Of a stretch of 17,397 bases of DNA, positions 1-7,860 are shown piece after piece. The notes under the pieces are model-generated. The model ran no database searches, had not been told where the DNA came from, and was given only the letters and a program-made list of their open reading frames with translations. Every line of letters starts with the position of its first letter. Within the stretch, counting starts at the first letter, position 1. A program made the translations under genes and the position numbers. The stretch is taken from the NCBI GenBank assembly GCA_905235885.1, contig CAJONM010000101.1, positions 1-17,397 of the forward strand, in the 5' to 3' direction. The DNA is from an uncultured Clostridia bacterium (lineage in GTDB: Bacteria > Bacillota > Clostridia > UBA1381).

Positions 1-261
1 GCCGCCGTCGCCAGCCTTTGCCTTTATGACGACCTCAAAGCTCTCCATACGCTCGGCAATCGCCTGCGCCTCTGCCGTTTCCGTTTTTACCTTGTATTCA
101 AGCGATTCGCGTTTGCCCTTTAAAATATTTATATTCGTCTTTGTCGCTTCCTCTGCAAGGCCTCTGGGCAGCAGATAATTCCGCGCGTAACCGTCGGATA
201 CATTTACCATCTGTCCTTTTTTTCCCTGTCCCTTGACATCCTGCTTTAAAATAACCTGCAT
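1..261 (-). CDS. rplI: 50S ribosomal protein L9, N-terminal part (cut by window edge)
   Basis: Ribosomal protein L9 binds 23S rRNA in the large subunit. The visible 87 residues begin MQVILKQDVKGQGKKGQ and continue through VNVSDGYARNYLLPRGLA, the family's diagnostic N-terminal RNA-binding domain. They run into the charged connecting helix (about residues 41-75) and the start of the C-terminal domain. The full protein is normally about 150 residues, so roughly 60 lie left of the window. A clear Shine-Dalgarno (GGAGGGG) sits 10 bases before the ATG and lies just beyond the gdpP stop. Only 20 bases separate the two genes, so rplI is probably expressed from the promoter at 2665-2693 together with gdpP. 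The gdpP-rplI order is common in Firmicutes. Confidence 0.96.
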   Translation of the reverse strand, partial: MQVILKQDVKGQGKKGQMVNVSDGYARNYLLPRGLAEEATKTNINILKGKRESLEYKVKTETAEAQAIAERMESFEVVIKAKAGDGG

Positions 262-281
262 AGCTTAGTATCCCCTCCGTT

Positions 282-2288
282 TTAATTTTTCAGATCATCC
301 ATATACGACTTTACCGCTGCGCGTGTGCGCATAACTCCCTCGTCTATGCCGATACCCTTTATGAAAGCGCCCGATACCGTCATATGTCCGCCGCCGCCCA
401 GCTTCTCCATAAGCAGCTGGACATTTATTGTCCCTATCGACCTTGCGCTGAACCCTGTTCCGCCGTCTGCCGGGTATACGACAACAGATGCGGTGACATT
501 CGTAAGATTGAGCATATCGTCCGCCGCCTGCGACGCAAGACTGCGCATATTCTTATACGGCGTATATGTTTTTGCGATTGCTATATCGTCGCTTGCCATT
601 ACAGCGGACTTTACGATCTCCGCTTTCATGGCATATTCATCCGGACTTGTTGAGAACATACGGCGCACCGCGACAGTATCAAGCCCCAGTTTTCTAAGAT
701 ATGATGCCGCCTCAAATGTCCTTACACCCGTTTTAAGCATAAAATTCTTCGTGTCAAGAAGTATGCCGCTGTACAGACACTGCACCTCTAATTTATTAAG
801 CGATCCGCCGATATTCATGTAGTCCAACAGCTCCGTCACCATTTCACAGGTCGATGACGCGTACGGCTCGTGATATATCAGCGAGCATGGGCTTATAAAC
901 TCGGTCGAACGCCTGTGGTGGTCTATAAGCACCGTTTTCTTTATGCGCTCGGTAAGCTCCGGCACCGGCAGCATCGACGGACGGTGCGTGTCAAGGACTA
1001 TGAGGAGCGTGTTTGGCGTTACCATCTCCAATGCCTCGTCCTCGCCGACAAATATACCGTCATATTCCTTGTTCTCGCTCAAGAGCTTGTACATCGCGTT
1101 GACTGCCGGAGATATTCTGTCATGAACTATATAAGGTCTTCTGCCGTGCTGCCGCACCGCTCTTTGCAAGCCCACAGCCGCGCCGAAGCAATCGTAATCC
1201 GCGCTCCTGTGCCCCATGATGATCACATTGTCACTGCCGTTTATAAAATCGTCGAGCGCCGCCGCGACCGCACGCGCTTTAACACGCGTGCTGCGCTCAT
1301 ATTCGATATTCTTGCCGCCGTAAAATTTAAAGCTCGTATCGTCCTTTACACATACCTGTCCGCCGCCTCTGCCCAGCGACAGATCGAGCGCGTTTCTCGC
1401 GCTTGTCTCGTTTTCGGACATTGATCCGCCCGTACCGATACCTATGCTTATCGAAATCGGGAATTTTACCTCCGCGGCAATATCGGATATGGTTTTTACA
1501 ATATCAAAATTGCTGTCTGTATATTTTTTCAGATACTGATGCTCAAATATCATAAAATAACGGTCCCGATCCGTTTTCTTTATTACCGCGTTGGCGCGCT
1601 TTGCCCATGCGACAAGTGCGGCGCGTATCTTTGACGCGGCAAGCTCGAGGGTCTCATCATCCGTTTTTTGTGAAAAGTCATCGTAATTATCAATGTTTAT
1701 CGCGGCAACATCTATGCGCTCGTTATCATACGCCTCGCGTAGCTCATGCTCCTCGGTAACATCGCGCATATAGAAAAATACGGAGTATTGCTTTTTGTCC
1801 TCACTGCCCTGACGGAGCATGGACCATACCACCTTGAACCTTCTTCCGCTGTCAAACACTACCGTCTGTCTGCCCTCGCGGCATTTTATGATGTCCGCCC
1901 ATTTTATATCGCTTATATACTCGCTTATCGAATGCCCATAGGCGTCCTCCACGCCCAGCATTTGCAAAAATCCCGCGTTTGACCACTGTATGCTGCCGTC
2001 CGCTCCGCATACCGCCGCCGGCAGCGGAATGCTCGACATAACATCATCCGGCAGCTCCACGCCGTCGGCTGTGACTTTTTTCAGGCAGTTTTCCGTTTCG
2101 ATCCTTCTGCGCTTCAGGGCAAGCGATATATATACATAAAATGCAATGCCTGCCGCAAATTGCGCCGATGCAAGGATATATTGCCGCTGTGCAAGAGAGT
2201 AAACGGCAAATAATATAAACAAAATGCCCGTTATCTGCGCAACAAGCCGAAATCTTTGCACATCTGTCAAATATGCCTTTTTCATCAT
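282..2288 (-). CDS. gdpP: GdpP-type c-di-AMP phosphodiesterase (PAS, degenerate GGDEF, DHH-DHHA1)
   Basis: This membrane-bound enzyme is predicted to hydrolyse cyclic di-AMP to linear pApA. At 668 residues it has the usual GdpP/YybT length. The order seen is: two membrane helices (about 12-31 and 36-57), a PAS-like region (about 84-178), and a degenerate GGDEF domain (about 181-316, with DRYFMIF where the signature should be and the family's LGRGG turn at 305-309). A DHH domain (about 354-510) and DHHA1 follow. Metal-binding motifs are present: GHRSADYD (359-366), LDTH (432-435), DHHRR (456-460), LDTKNF (511-516) and GGGGH (631-635). The first motif reads DYDC where relatives usually have D-x-D-S. 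GGAGGT lies 1 base before the first ATG and 4 before the second (at 2285), so the second may be the true start. The MazG-like gene lies 26 bases upstream. c-di-AMP controls K+ uptake and wall homeostasis in Firmicutes. Confidence 0.95.
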   Translation of the reverse strand: MMKKAYLTDVQRFRLVAQITGILFILFAVYSLAQRQYILASAQFAAGIAFYVYISLALKRRRIETENCLKKVTADGVELPDDVMSSIPLPAAVCGADGSIQWSNAGFLQMLGVEDAYGHSISEYISDIKWADIIKCREGRQTVVFDSGRRFKVVWSMLRQGSEDKKQYSVFFYMRDVTEEHELREAYDNERIDVAAINIDNYDDFSQKTDDETLELAASKIRAALVAWAKRANAVIKKTDRDRYFMIFEHQYLKKYTDSNFDIVKTISDIAAEVKFPISISIGIGTGGSMSENETSARNALDLSLGRGGGQVCVKDDTSFKFYGGKNIEYERSTRVKARAVAAALDDFINGSDNVIIMGHRSADYDCFGAAVGLQRAVRQHGRRPYIVHDRISPAVNAMYKLLSENKEYDGIFVGEDEALEMVTPNTLLIVLDTHRPSMLPVPELTERIKKTVLIDHHRRSTEFISPCSLIYHEPYASSTCEMVTELLDYMNIGGSLNKLEVQCLYSGILLDTKNFMLKTGVRTFEAASYLRKLGLDTVAVRRMFSTSPDEYAMKAEIVKSAVMASDDIAIAKTYTPYKNMRSLASQAADDMLNLTNVTASVVVYPADGGTGFSARSIGTINVQLLMEKLGGGGHMTVSGAFIKGIGIDEGVMRTRAAVKSYMDDLKN

Positions 2289-2314
2289 TACCTCCGTAAA
2301 CCGCTGATCTGCTG

Positions 2315-2617
2315 TCAGCGTTTCTTCAAGTATCTGCCAAGCTCGGACATGTCCCCGAATTCCGTTTCAAGGCTATGCCCGTTCTCTTGAGCCATTTGCA
2401 GCAGCTCGCCGATATTGGTATCAAGCGTCTGATACGATATGCCCAGATGCCTGCCGAGTATGTAGTTCATCGCTACTATCGTCGAAAGAGAGCTTTCCAC
2501 ACTGCCGTAATCGGCAAGCTCATCATAATCGGCAAGCAGCTTGTACAAATTCGCGACCTCGGACAATATCTCGCTTTTAATGCTGTCAATGGCCTTTAGA
2601 TTGTTTGCAATATTCAT
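2315..2617 (-). CDS. MazG-like family protein (PF12643 type), function unknown
   Basis: This is a 100-residue, mostly helical protein. I recognise the small clostridial MazG-like family from its overall pattern: an N-terminal helix, then SEILSEVANLYKLL (15-28), then a second helix ending ILGRHLGISYQTLD (53-66). Members are found beside gdpP and rplI in many clostridia, as here. The family is named for distant similarity to MazG nucleotide pyrophosphohydrolases. I do not see the full set of acidic metal-binding residues of active MazG, so no enzyme activity is claimed. The Shine-Dalgarno AGGAGG lies 7 bases before the ATG. It is the first gene after the promoter at 2665-2693 and ends 26 bases before gdpP, so it probably leads a three-gene unit with gdpP and rplI. 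Confidence 0.75.
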   Translation of the reverse strand: MNIANNLKAIDSIKSEILSEVANLYKLLADYDELADYGSVESSLSTIVAMNYILGRHLGISYQTLDTNIGELLQMAQENGHSLETEFGDMSELGRYLKKR

Positions 2618-2664
2618 TTTGAAGTCCTCCTGATATAATAAAATACCAGATACACCCCTACGCT

Positions 2665-2693
2665 ATTTTAGCACACAAGCGGATAATTGTCAA
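2665..2693 (-). promoter_or_regulatory. Housekeeping-sigma promoter for MazG-like gene, gdpP and rplI
   Basis: Read on the minus strand, TTGACA (2693-2688) is followed by 17 bases and TAAAAT (2670-2665). That is a perfect -35 and a one-mismatch -10 at ideal spacing. The start of transcription would fall near 2658, about 40 bases before the MazG-like ATG. Its -35 box lies 39 bases from that of the opposite promoter at 2733-2761, so the two polymerase sites stand back to back without overlapping. Confidence 0.8.
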
Positions 2694-2732
2694 TATTTAA
2701 CGGGTTTATTCGCAAAAAAGTTGGCGTATGTA

Positions 2733-2761
2733 TTGACTGTATCGCTTTTTTTGTGTATAAT
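2733..2761 (+). promoter_or_regulatory. Housekeeping-sigma promoter for the nadB operon
   Basis: TTGACT (2733-2738), a 17-base spacer and a perfect TATAAT (2756-2761) make a near-consensus promoter. Transcription should start near 2768, leaving about 40 bases of leader before nadB. A 7-base inverted repeat, TTTGTGT (2750-2756) and ACACAAA (2785-2791), flanks the start with its first arm touching the -10 box. It could be an operator, for example for a niacin-responsive repressor such as NiaR, but I cannot match it to a known site. No riboswitch fits in so short a leader. Confidence 0.8.
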
Positions 2762-2806
2762 TAGGATGAGTATCTTGTAAAATCACACAAACGAAAGATA
2801 GGTGAG

Positions 2807-4090
2807 ATGATGAGAATAACGGCGGACATACTTATTGTCGGGACGGGCGTTGCCGGACTGTACGCGGCACTTAACCTGCCGGATAAATATAAAGTTATTC
2901 TTATAACAAAATCACAGGCGGATGAAAGCGATTCATTCCTCGCTCAGGGTGGTATATGTATGCTCCGCAGCGATGATGACTATAAATCGTATTTTGAGGA
3001 CACCATGCGTGCCGGACATTACGAGAATAACCCAGTATCGGTAGAGATCATGATACGCTCGTCTCAGTCGGTCATATCGGATCTGATGACATACGGCGTC
3101 AATTTTGCACGTAATGAGGACGGCTCGCTCAAATTTACAAAAGAGGGCGCTCATTCGGTACCGCGCATATGCTTTCACGAGGATGTGACGGGCAAGGAGA
3201 TCACCTCGCACCTTCTCGCGGCGGCTAAGGCAAGGAAGAACATAGAAATGATCGAGCATATGAAGATGGTCGACATTATCACGAGCGGCAACCGCTGCAC
3301 AGGCATAGTAGCGCAGGATGCTGAGAATAATATGGTAGAGATCGATGCTCTGTTCACCATACTCGCGACCGGCGGCATAGGCGGTCTGTATCATAACAGC
3401 ACCAATTATCCGCATCTTACCGCGGACTCGATCGCGATAGCAATGAAGCATGGCATAGAGCTTGAAAATCTCGATTATGTCCAGATACATCCGACTACGC
3501 TGTATTCGCACACAAAGGGCAGACGGTTTCTCATCAGCGAGTCCGTTCGCGGTGAGGGTGCGGTGCTTTTGGATGCAAATAAAAACAGGTTCGTTGACGA
3601 ATTGCAGCCGCGCGATGTCGTTTCAAAGGCGATATGGAAGCAGATGCACAAGGATAATATGCCGCATGTATGGCTGTCAACAGCGAAGATCCCCAAGGAT
3701 ATAATAATGTCGCACTTCCCCAATATTTATGAGCATTGCCTCCAAAAGGGGTTTGACATAACAAAGGAATGTATACCGGTCGTGCCGGCGCAGCATTATT
3801 TTATGGGCGGCATAAAGGTCGATACGACTTCAAAAACATCTATGGATTGTCTGTATGCGGCAGGCGAGACCGCCTGCAACGGCGTTCACGGCAAAAACAG
3901 GCTCGCAAGCAACTCGCTTCTTGAAAGTCTTGTTTTCGCAAAACGCGCCGCGCAAAGGATAGCGGACGATTTTGACAAATACACCCCCGTAACGCCCGAG
4001 ATCGACCCTGAGTCATACAGAGACTCCGACAGGGATTATGTAAAAACGGTACGCGATGAGATAGAGAGGATCGAGAAAAGCCATGAATGA
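2807..4090 (+). CDS. nadB: L-aspartate oxidase, short clostridial form
   Basis: NadB is an FAD enzyme that oxidises L-aspartate to iminoaspartate, the first step of de novo NAD synthesis; quinolinate synthase (NadA) normally takes the product. Seen here: the FAD dinucleotide fold with GTGVAG (12-17), DSFLAQGGI (42-50), HSVPRICFHEDVTGKEI (116-132), the LATGGIGGLY loop (186-195), HYFMGGI (330-336) and KNRLASNSLLES (363-374). These are hallmarks of the succinate dehydrogenase/fumarate reductase flavoprotein family, and the last blocks fit NadB. At 427 residues it lacks much of the C-terminal helical domain of the roughly 540-residue E. coli enzyme. The paired start codons (2807 and 2810) follow GGTGA; spacing favours the second. 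It overlaps nadC by 8 bases. No nadA is present in the window. Confidence 0.92.
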   Translation: MMRITADILIVGTGVAGLYAALNLPDKYKVILITKSQADESDSFLAQGGICMLRSDDDYKSYFEDTMRAGHYENNPVSVEIMIRSSQSVISDLMTYGVNFARNEDGSLKFTKEGAHSVPRICFHEDVTGKEITSHLLAAAKARKNIEMIEHMKMVDIITSGNRCTGIVAQDAENNMVEIDALFTILATGGIGGLYHNSTNYPHLTADSIAIAMKHGIELENLDYVQIHPTTLYSHTKGRRFLISESVRGEGAVLLDANKNRFVDELQPRDVVSKAIWKQMHKDNMPHVWLSTAKIPKDIIMSHFPNIYEHCLQKGFDITKECIPVVPAQHYFMGGIKVDTTSKTSMDCLYAAGETACNGVHGKNRLASNSLLESLVFAKRAAQRIADDFDKYTPVTPEIDPESYRDSDRDYVKTVRDEIERIEKSHE

Positions 4091-4934
4091 TTTAACGATG
4101 ACAGTAAATGCGGATGAGCTTATCATGAGCGCACTGCGCGAGGATATTTCAAGCGAGGATGTTACCACCAACGCGATAATAAAAAGCTACACACGCGGCA
4201 AGGTGGAGCTTATATGCAAGCAGGACGGCATACTTGCCGGACTGGAAGTGTTTAGGCGCGTCTTTACCCTGCTCGATCCGAAAACTGAATTTGACATGAA
4301 GAAAACTGACGGCGATCAGATAAAAAAAGGTGAGCTTATAGGGACGGTAACCGGCGATATAAGAGTGTTGCTTTCAGGTGAGCGCACTGCTCTTAATTAC
4401 CTTCAGCGCATGAGCGGCATAGCCACATACACACACGCTACCGTATCGCTGCTTGAGGGAACTAAAACGAAGCTTCTTGACACCCGAAAGACAACGCCGA
4501 ATATGCGAATATTTGAAAAATACGCCGTAAAGGTCGGCGGAGGCGGAAATCATCGCTATAATCTGTCTGACGGGATCCTTTTAAAGGACAATCACATAGG
4601 CGCTGCCGGCAGCATAACGGAGGCGGTCAATATGGCAAGGGATTATGCGCCGTTTGTCAGAAAGATCGAGGTCGAAACGGAAAGCCTTGATATGGTCCGC
4701 GAGGCTGTAGAGGCAGGCGCGGATATAATCATGCTCGACAATATGAGCTATGACGATATGAAAAAAGCAATATCCATCATAGACGGACGCGCCAAAACGG
4801 AATGCAGCGGCAATGTCACCAGGGAAAGCATAAAGGCACTCACAGATCTGGGCGTGGACTATATCTCAAGCGGCGCTTTGACGCACAGCGCGCCGATACT
4901 TGATCTGTCTCTGAAAAATCTGCACGAAATATAA
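4083..4934 (+). CDS. nadC: Nicotinate-nucleotide diphosphorylase (quinolinate phosphoribosyltransferase)
   Basis: NadC converts quinolinate and PRPP to nicotinate mononucleotide, CO2 and pyrophosphate. The 283-residue length is typical. Diagnostic motifs are EDISSEDVTT (20-29), GERTALNYLQRMSGIAT (99-115), LLDTRKTTP (131-139), the long active-site stretch from VGGGGNHRYN to KDNH (151-171), and IEVETES (195-201). MLDN (217-220) and SGNVT (242-246) follow, leading to the phosphate-binding SSGALTHSA (262-270). The ATG lies inside the end of nadB (8-base overlap, ATGAATGA), so the two are probably translationally coupled. The upstream Shine-Dalgarno is weak, which fits coupling. Its direct partner in the pathway is NadB; the intervening quinolinate synthase must come from elsewhere. 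Confidence 0.97.
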   Translation: MNDLTMTVNADELIMSALREDISSEDVTTNAIIKSYTRGKVELICKQDGILAGLEVFRRVFTLLDPKTEFDMKKTDGDQIKKGELIGTVTGDIRVLLSGERTALNYLQRMSGIATYTHATVSLLEGTKTKLLDTRKTTPNMRIFEKYAVKVGGGGNHRYNLSDGILLKDNHIGAAGSITEAVNMARDYAPFVRKIEVETESLDMVREAVEAGADIIMLDNMSYDDMKKAISIIDGRAKTECSGNVTRESIKALTDLGVDYISSGALTHSAPILDLSLKNLHEI

Positions 4935-4952
4935 TAAACGGGGGTTTATACA

Positions 4953-6356
4953 ATGTCTATGCTAACAAGGCTTACGCAGTCGCGCGATAAGGCTCTGAAC
5001 ATAATTATCGTCGGCGCCGGAAAGGTCGGGTTGACGCTTGCCGAAAAGCTTACCGCGGAGGGCAATAATGTCACCATCATTGATAAAAGCGACAAATTTG
5101 TAATCAGAGCTACGGGTATGTATGACATAATGGGCGTTGTTGGCAACGGCTCCAGCTACAGTACGCTCAAGGAAGCCGGCATAGAGGATGCCGACCTCAT
5201 AATAGCCGTTACCGACTCGGACGAGCTTAATCTGCTCTGCTGTACGCTTGCAAAAAAGGTCAGCGATTGCTCATCCATCGCAAGAGTCCGCACTCCCGAT
5301 TACGGTGACGAGCTGCCGTATCTGCGCGATAAGCTCGATATTTCCATGATAATAAATCCGGAGCTTGAGGCGGCGAGGGAGATAAACAGGATCTTGCACT
5401 TCCCCTCCGCTATTTCGGTAAACGCTTTTGCCAAAGGCTCGGTCGATATAATAAAATTCAAAATTCCGCAGGGTAACGCTCTTTGCGGTATGAAGCTGAT
5501 GGATTTTCCCAAAAAAGAGGATTTTGATGTTCTCGTTTGCGCCGTTGAACGCGGCTCCGAGCTTATTATCCCCGACGGCAGCTTCACACTCCTTCCCAAC
5601 GATGTTGTATCGTTTATCGCATCGCCTTACAAGGCATATAAATTCTTCAGAAAAATAGGCATGGGCGGTCACAGAGTAAATTCCGCCACATTGATAGGCG
5701 GCGGAAGAACGGCTTTTTATCTTACGAAATATCTCCTACAGTCGGGCATATCGGTAAAGATCATTGAAAACAACCCCGACCGTTGCCGCGAGCTGAGCGA
5801 GATATTCCCGAACAAAGTCGTTATCGTAAACGGTGACGGAACAGATGAGGAGATTCTCCGTCAGGAAAACCTCGAAACGACCGATGCGGTGATACCGCTG
5901 ACGGGAATCGATGAGGAAAATATACTGCTCTCGCTGTACGCTATGAAGATCGCGCCGGATATTAAGGCGGTAACAAAGGTCAATCATGGCAGCTTCTCAA
6001 ATGTTATACGCGGTCTGGAGCTGGGCAGCGTTGTTTATCCGCGATATATGACGGCGGAGATAATCCGCACATATGTCCGCGCCAAGCGGAACTCTATAGG
6101 CAGCAATATAGAAACGCTCTACCGTTTGTTCGATGACAGAGCCGAGGCGATCGAATTTAAAATAGAATCCGATACGGAATATACCAATATACCGCTTAAA
6201 GATCTTGCTCTGAAAAAAAATCTGCTTATCGCCTCCATTATCCGCGACGGCGAAGCGCTTACCCCCGGCGGTAACGACTGCATCAAGCCAGGCGATACAG
6301 TCATAATAGTGACGACTCATTCGGGGTTTGATAACATACGAGATATTTTGAGGTAA
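4953..6356 (+). CDS. trkA: Trk potassium uptake regulatory subunit TrkA (two RCK/KTN modules)
   Basis: TrkA is the cytoplasmic NAD(H)-binding gating ring for the TrkH K+ channel encoded next to it. The 467 residues hold two repeats of a Rossmann TrkA_N plus TrkA_C (RCK_C) module. The first Rossmann fold shows GAGKVG (21-26) and the acidic IIDKSD (42-47), with RCK_C at about 151-233. The second shows GGGRTA (249-254) and IIENN (270-274), with RCK_C at about 386-467. The coding frame puts about 15 residues (MSMLTRLTQSRDKAL) ahead of the usual NIIIVGAG start. No start codon lies closer to the fold, and GGGGG sits 9 bases before this ATG, so the extension seems real. It follows nadC by 18 bases and precedes trkH by 7. 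RCK_C domains of related subunits bind c-di-AMP; whether this one does is unknown. Confidence 0.93.
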   Translation: MSMLTRLTQSRDKALNIIIVGAGKVGLTLAEKLTAEGNNVTIIDKSDKFVIRATGMYDIMGVVGNGSSYSTLKEAGIEDADLIIAVTDSDELNLLCCTLAKKVSDCSSIARVRTPDYGDELPYLRDKLDISMIINPELEAAREINRILHFPSAISVNAFAKGSVDIIKFKIPQGNALCGMKLMDFPKKEDFDVLVCAVERGSELIIPDGSFTLLPNDVVSFIASPYKAYKFFRKIGMGGHRVNSATLIGGGRTAFYLTKYLLQSGISVKIIENNPDRCRELSEIFPNKVVIVNGDGTDEEILRQENLETTDAVIPLTGIDEENILLSLYAMKIAPDIKAVTKVNHGSFSNVIRGLELGSVVYPRYMTAEIIRTYVRAKRNSIGSNIETLYRLFDDRAEAIEFKIESDTEYTNIPLKDLALKKNLLIASIIRDGEALTPGGNDCIKPGDTVIIVTTHSGFDNIRDILR

Positions 6357-6363
6357 TATAAAG

Positions 6364-7842
6364 ATGAATTTCAGGTCTGTATTATATATACTCGGCAGAG
6401 TGCTCAATATAGAGGGCGCATTTATGCTTCTTCCCTTTTTTATAGCACTTATTTACCGTGAGGATGTATTAACGGCATACGCTTTCACCGCGGCACTTTG
6501 CGCGGTGACGGGATTTCTCATATGTCTTTGCAAACCGAAAAATATGACCTTCTATGCAAGAGAGGGGTTTTTGGCAACATCTCTTTCATGGATAGTGATG
6601 GGAATATTCGGATGCATACCGTTCGTGATGACGGGAGAGATCCCTGTATTTACAGACGCGCTGTTTGAAACTATTTCCGGCTTTACAACGACCGGAACAA
6701 CAATATTAAACGATATTGAATCGCTTTCGCTCGCTTCCCTGTTCTGGCGCAGCTTTACTCACTGGCTCGGCGGTATGGGCGTGCTTGTATTCCTGCTTGC
6801 GCTGCTGCCGATGACGGGCGGCTCGCATATGAATATCATGCGTGCCGAAAGCCCCGGGCCGTCGGTAGATAAGCTTATGCCGAAGGTACGCCAGACGGCG
6901 GCAGTGCTGTATTCGATATATATCGCGCTCACCGTTTTTGAATTTATCGCGCTTATTATAGTAAAAATGCCCGTTTTCGACGCTTTGAATACGGCTGTGG
7001 CAACAGCCGGAACGGGCGGATTTGCCGTAAAAAACGACAGCATGGCAAGCTATTCTCCAGCCATTCAATGGGTTGTAGCTGTGTTTATGATGCTTTTCGG
7101 AGTTAATTTCGGATTTTATTTCTATATCATACGGCGTCGTATCAAAGGCGCGTTCTCGATACAAGAGGTATGGCATTACGCGCTTATAATAGCAGCCGCC
7201 TGCGCGTTGATACTTATATCGGTCTCATTGAGCGGCGAAACGCTCGCGGATAAATCGTTCGTTGCTCTGCCGTTTTCCGACAAGCTGCGGCATACCTTCT
7301 TTCAGGTCTGCGCGATAATAACGACAACGGGCTTTACCACGATAAACTTTGACAGCGCATGGACAGAGGCAGCAAAGCTTCTGCTCGTCGTGCTTATGTT
7401 TGTGGGCGCGTGCGCCGGAAGCACCGGCGGCGGCATAAAGATCTCGCGTATAACGATACTGATGAAAACCGTTTGGAAAGAGACAACGCTCTTTTTCCAC
7501 CCGAAACGGATAGTTATAATAAAAAACGAAAATAAGCCTGTCGCACACGAAACGATACGCTCCACAAATGTATATATAATGTCATATATACTTATATTTA
7601 TCGCATCGGTCATCATCGTTTCGTTCGACAATTTTGATTTTACCACATCATTTACCGCGATAACGACGACATTGAACAATATCGGACCCGGTCTTAACGG
7701 AGCGGCAGGAAACTTTTCGGCATTTTCGCATCTTTCCAAATATGTGATCATGTTCGATATGCTTGCCGGACGCCTTGAGATATATCCGATGATGATGCTG
7801 TTCGTGCCGGAATTATGGAAGAGCATCTTTAAAAGACGCTGA
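6364..7842 (+). CDS. trkH: Trk/Ktr-type potassium channel-like transport subunit TrkH
   Basis: This integral membrane protein is the K+-conducting subunit that pairs with TrkA. The 492 residues carry about ten hydrophobic spans and the four pore-loop repeats of the family: SGFTTTGTT (105-113), TAGTGGF (214-220), TTTGFTT (320-326) and NNIGPGL (438-444), each supplying a filter Gly. CAGSTGGGIKISRI (350-363) lies at the intramembrane gate after the third loop, and GRLEIYP (469-475) is the conserved C-terminal helix signature. Sequence alone cannot settle Trk versus Ktr naming; I use trkH because the partner is a two-module TrkA. The Shine-Dalgarno (GAGG) lies inside the end of trkA, 10 bases before the ATG, consistent with co-translation. 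Confidence 0.94.
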   Translation: MNFRSVLYILGRVLNIEGAFMLLPFFIALIYREDVLTAYAFTAALCAVTGFLICLCKPKNMTFYAREGFLATSLSWIVMGIFGCIPFVMTGEIPVFTDALFETISGFTTTGTTILNDIESLSLASLFWRSFTHWLGGMGVLVFLLALLPMTGGSHMNIMRAESPGPSVDKLMPKVRQTAAVLYSIYIALTVFEFIALIIVKMPVFDALNTAVATAGTGGFAVKNDSMASYSPAIQWVVAVFMMLFGVNFGFYFYIIRRRIKGAFSIQEVWHYALIIAAACALILISVSLSGETLADKSFVALPFSDKLRHTFFQVCAIITTTGFTTINFDSAWTEAAKLLLVVLMFVGACAGSTGGGIKISRITILMKTVWKETTLFFHPKRIVIIKNENKPVAHETIRSTNVYIMSYILIFIASVIIVSFDNFDFTTSFTAITTTLNNIGPGLNGAAGNFSAFSHLSKYVIMFDMLAGRLEIYPMMMLFVPELWKSIFKRR

Positions 7843-7860
7843 CAGATCGGAGATGATATA

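Noticed and set aside
870..1424. 184-codon open frame on the plus strand
   Set aside because: It lies wholly antisense to gdpP, whose catalytic motifs are intact there. The translation is rich in Arg, His and Tyr and resembles no family.
2618..2806. Hidden small gene or RNA in the divergent spacer
   Set aside because: The space is accounted for by two promoters and two ribosome sites. No open frame with a ribosome site or stable fold was seen.
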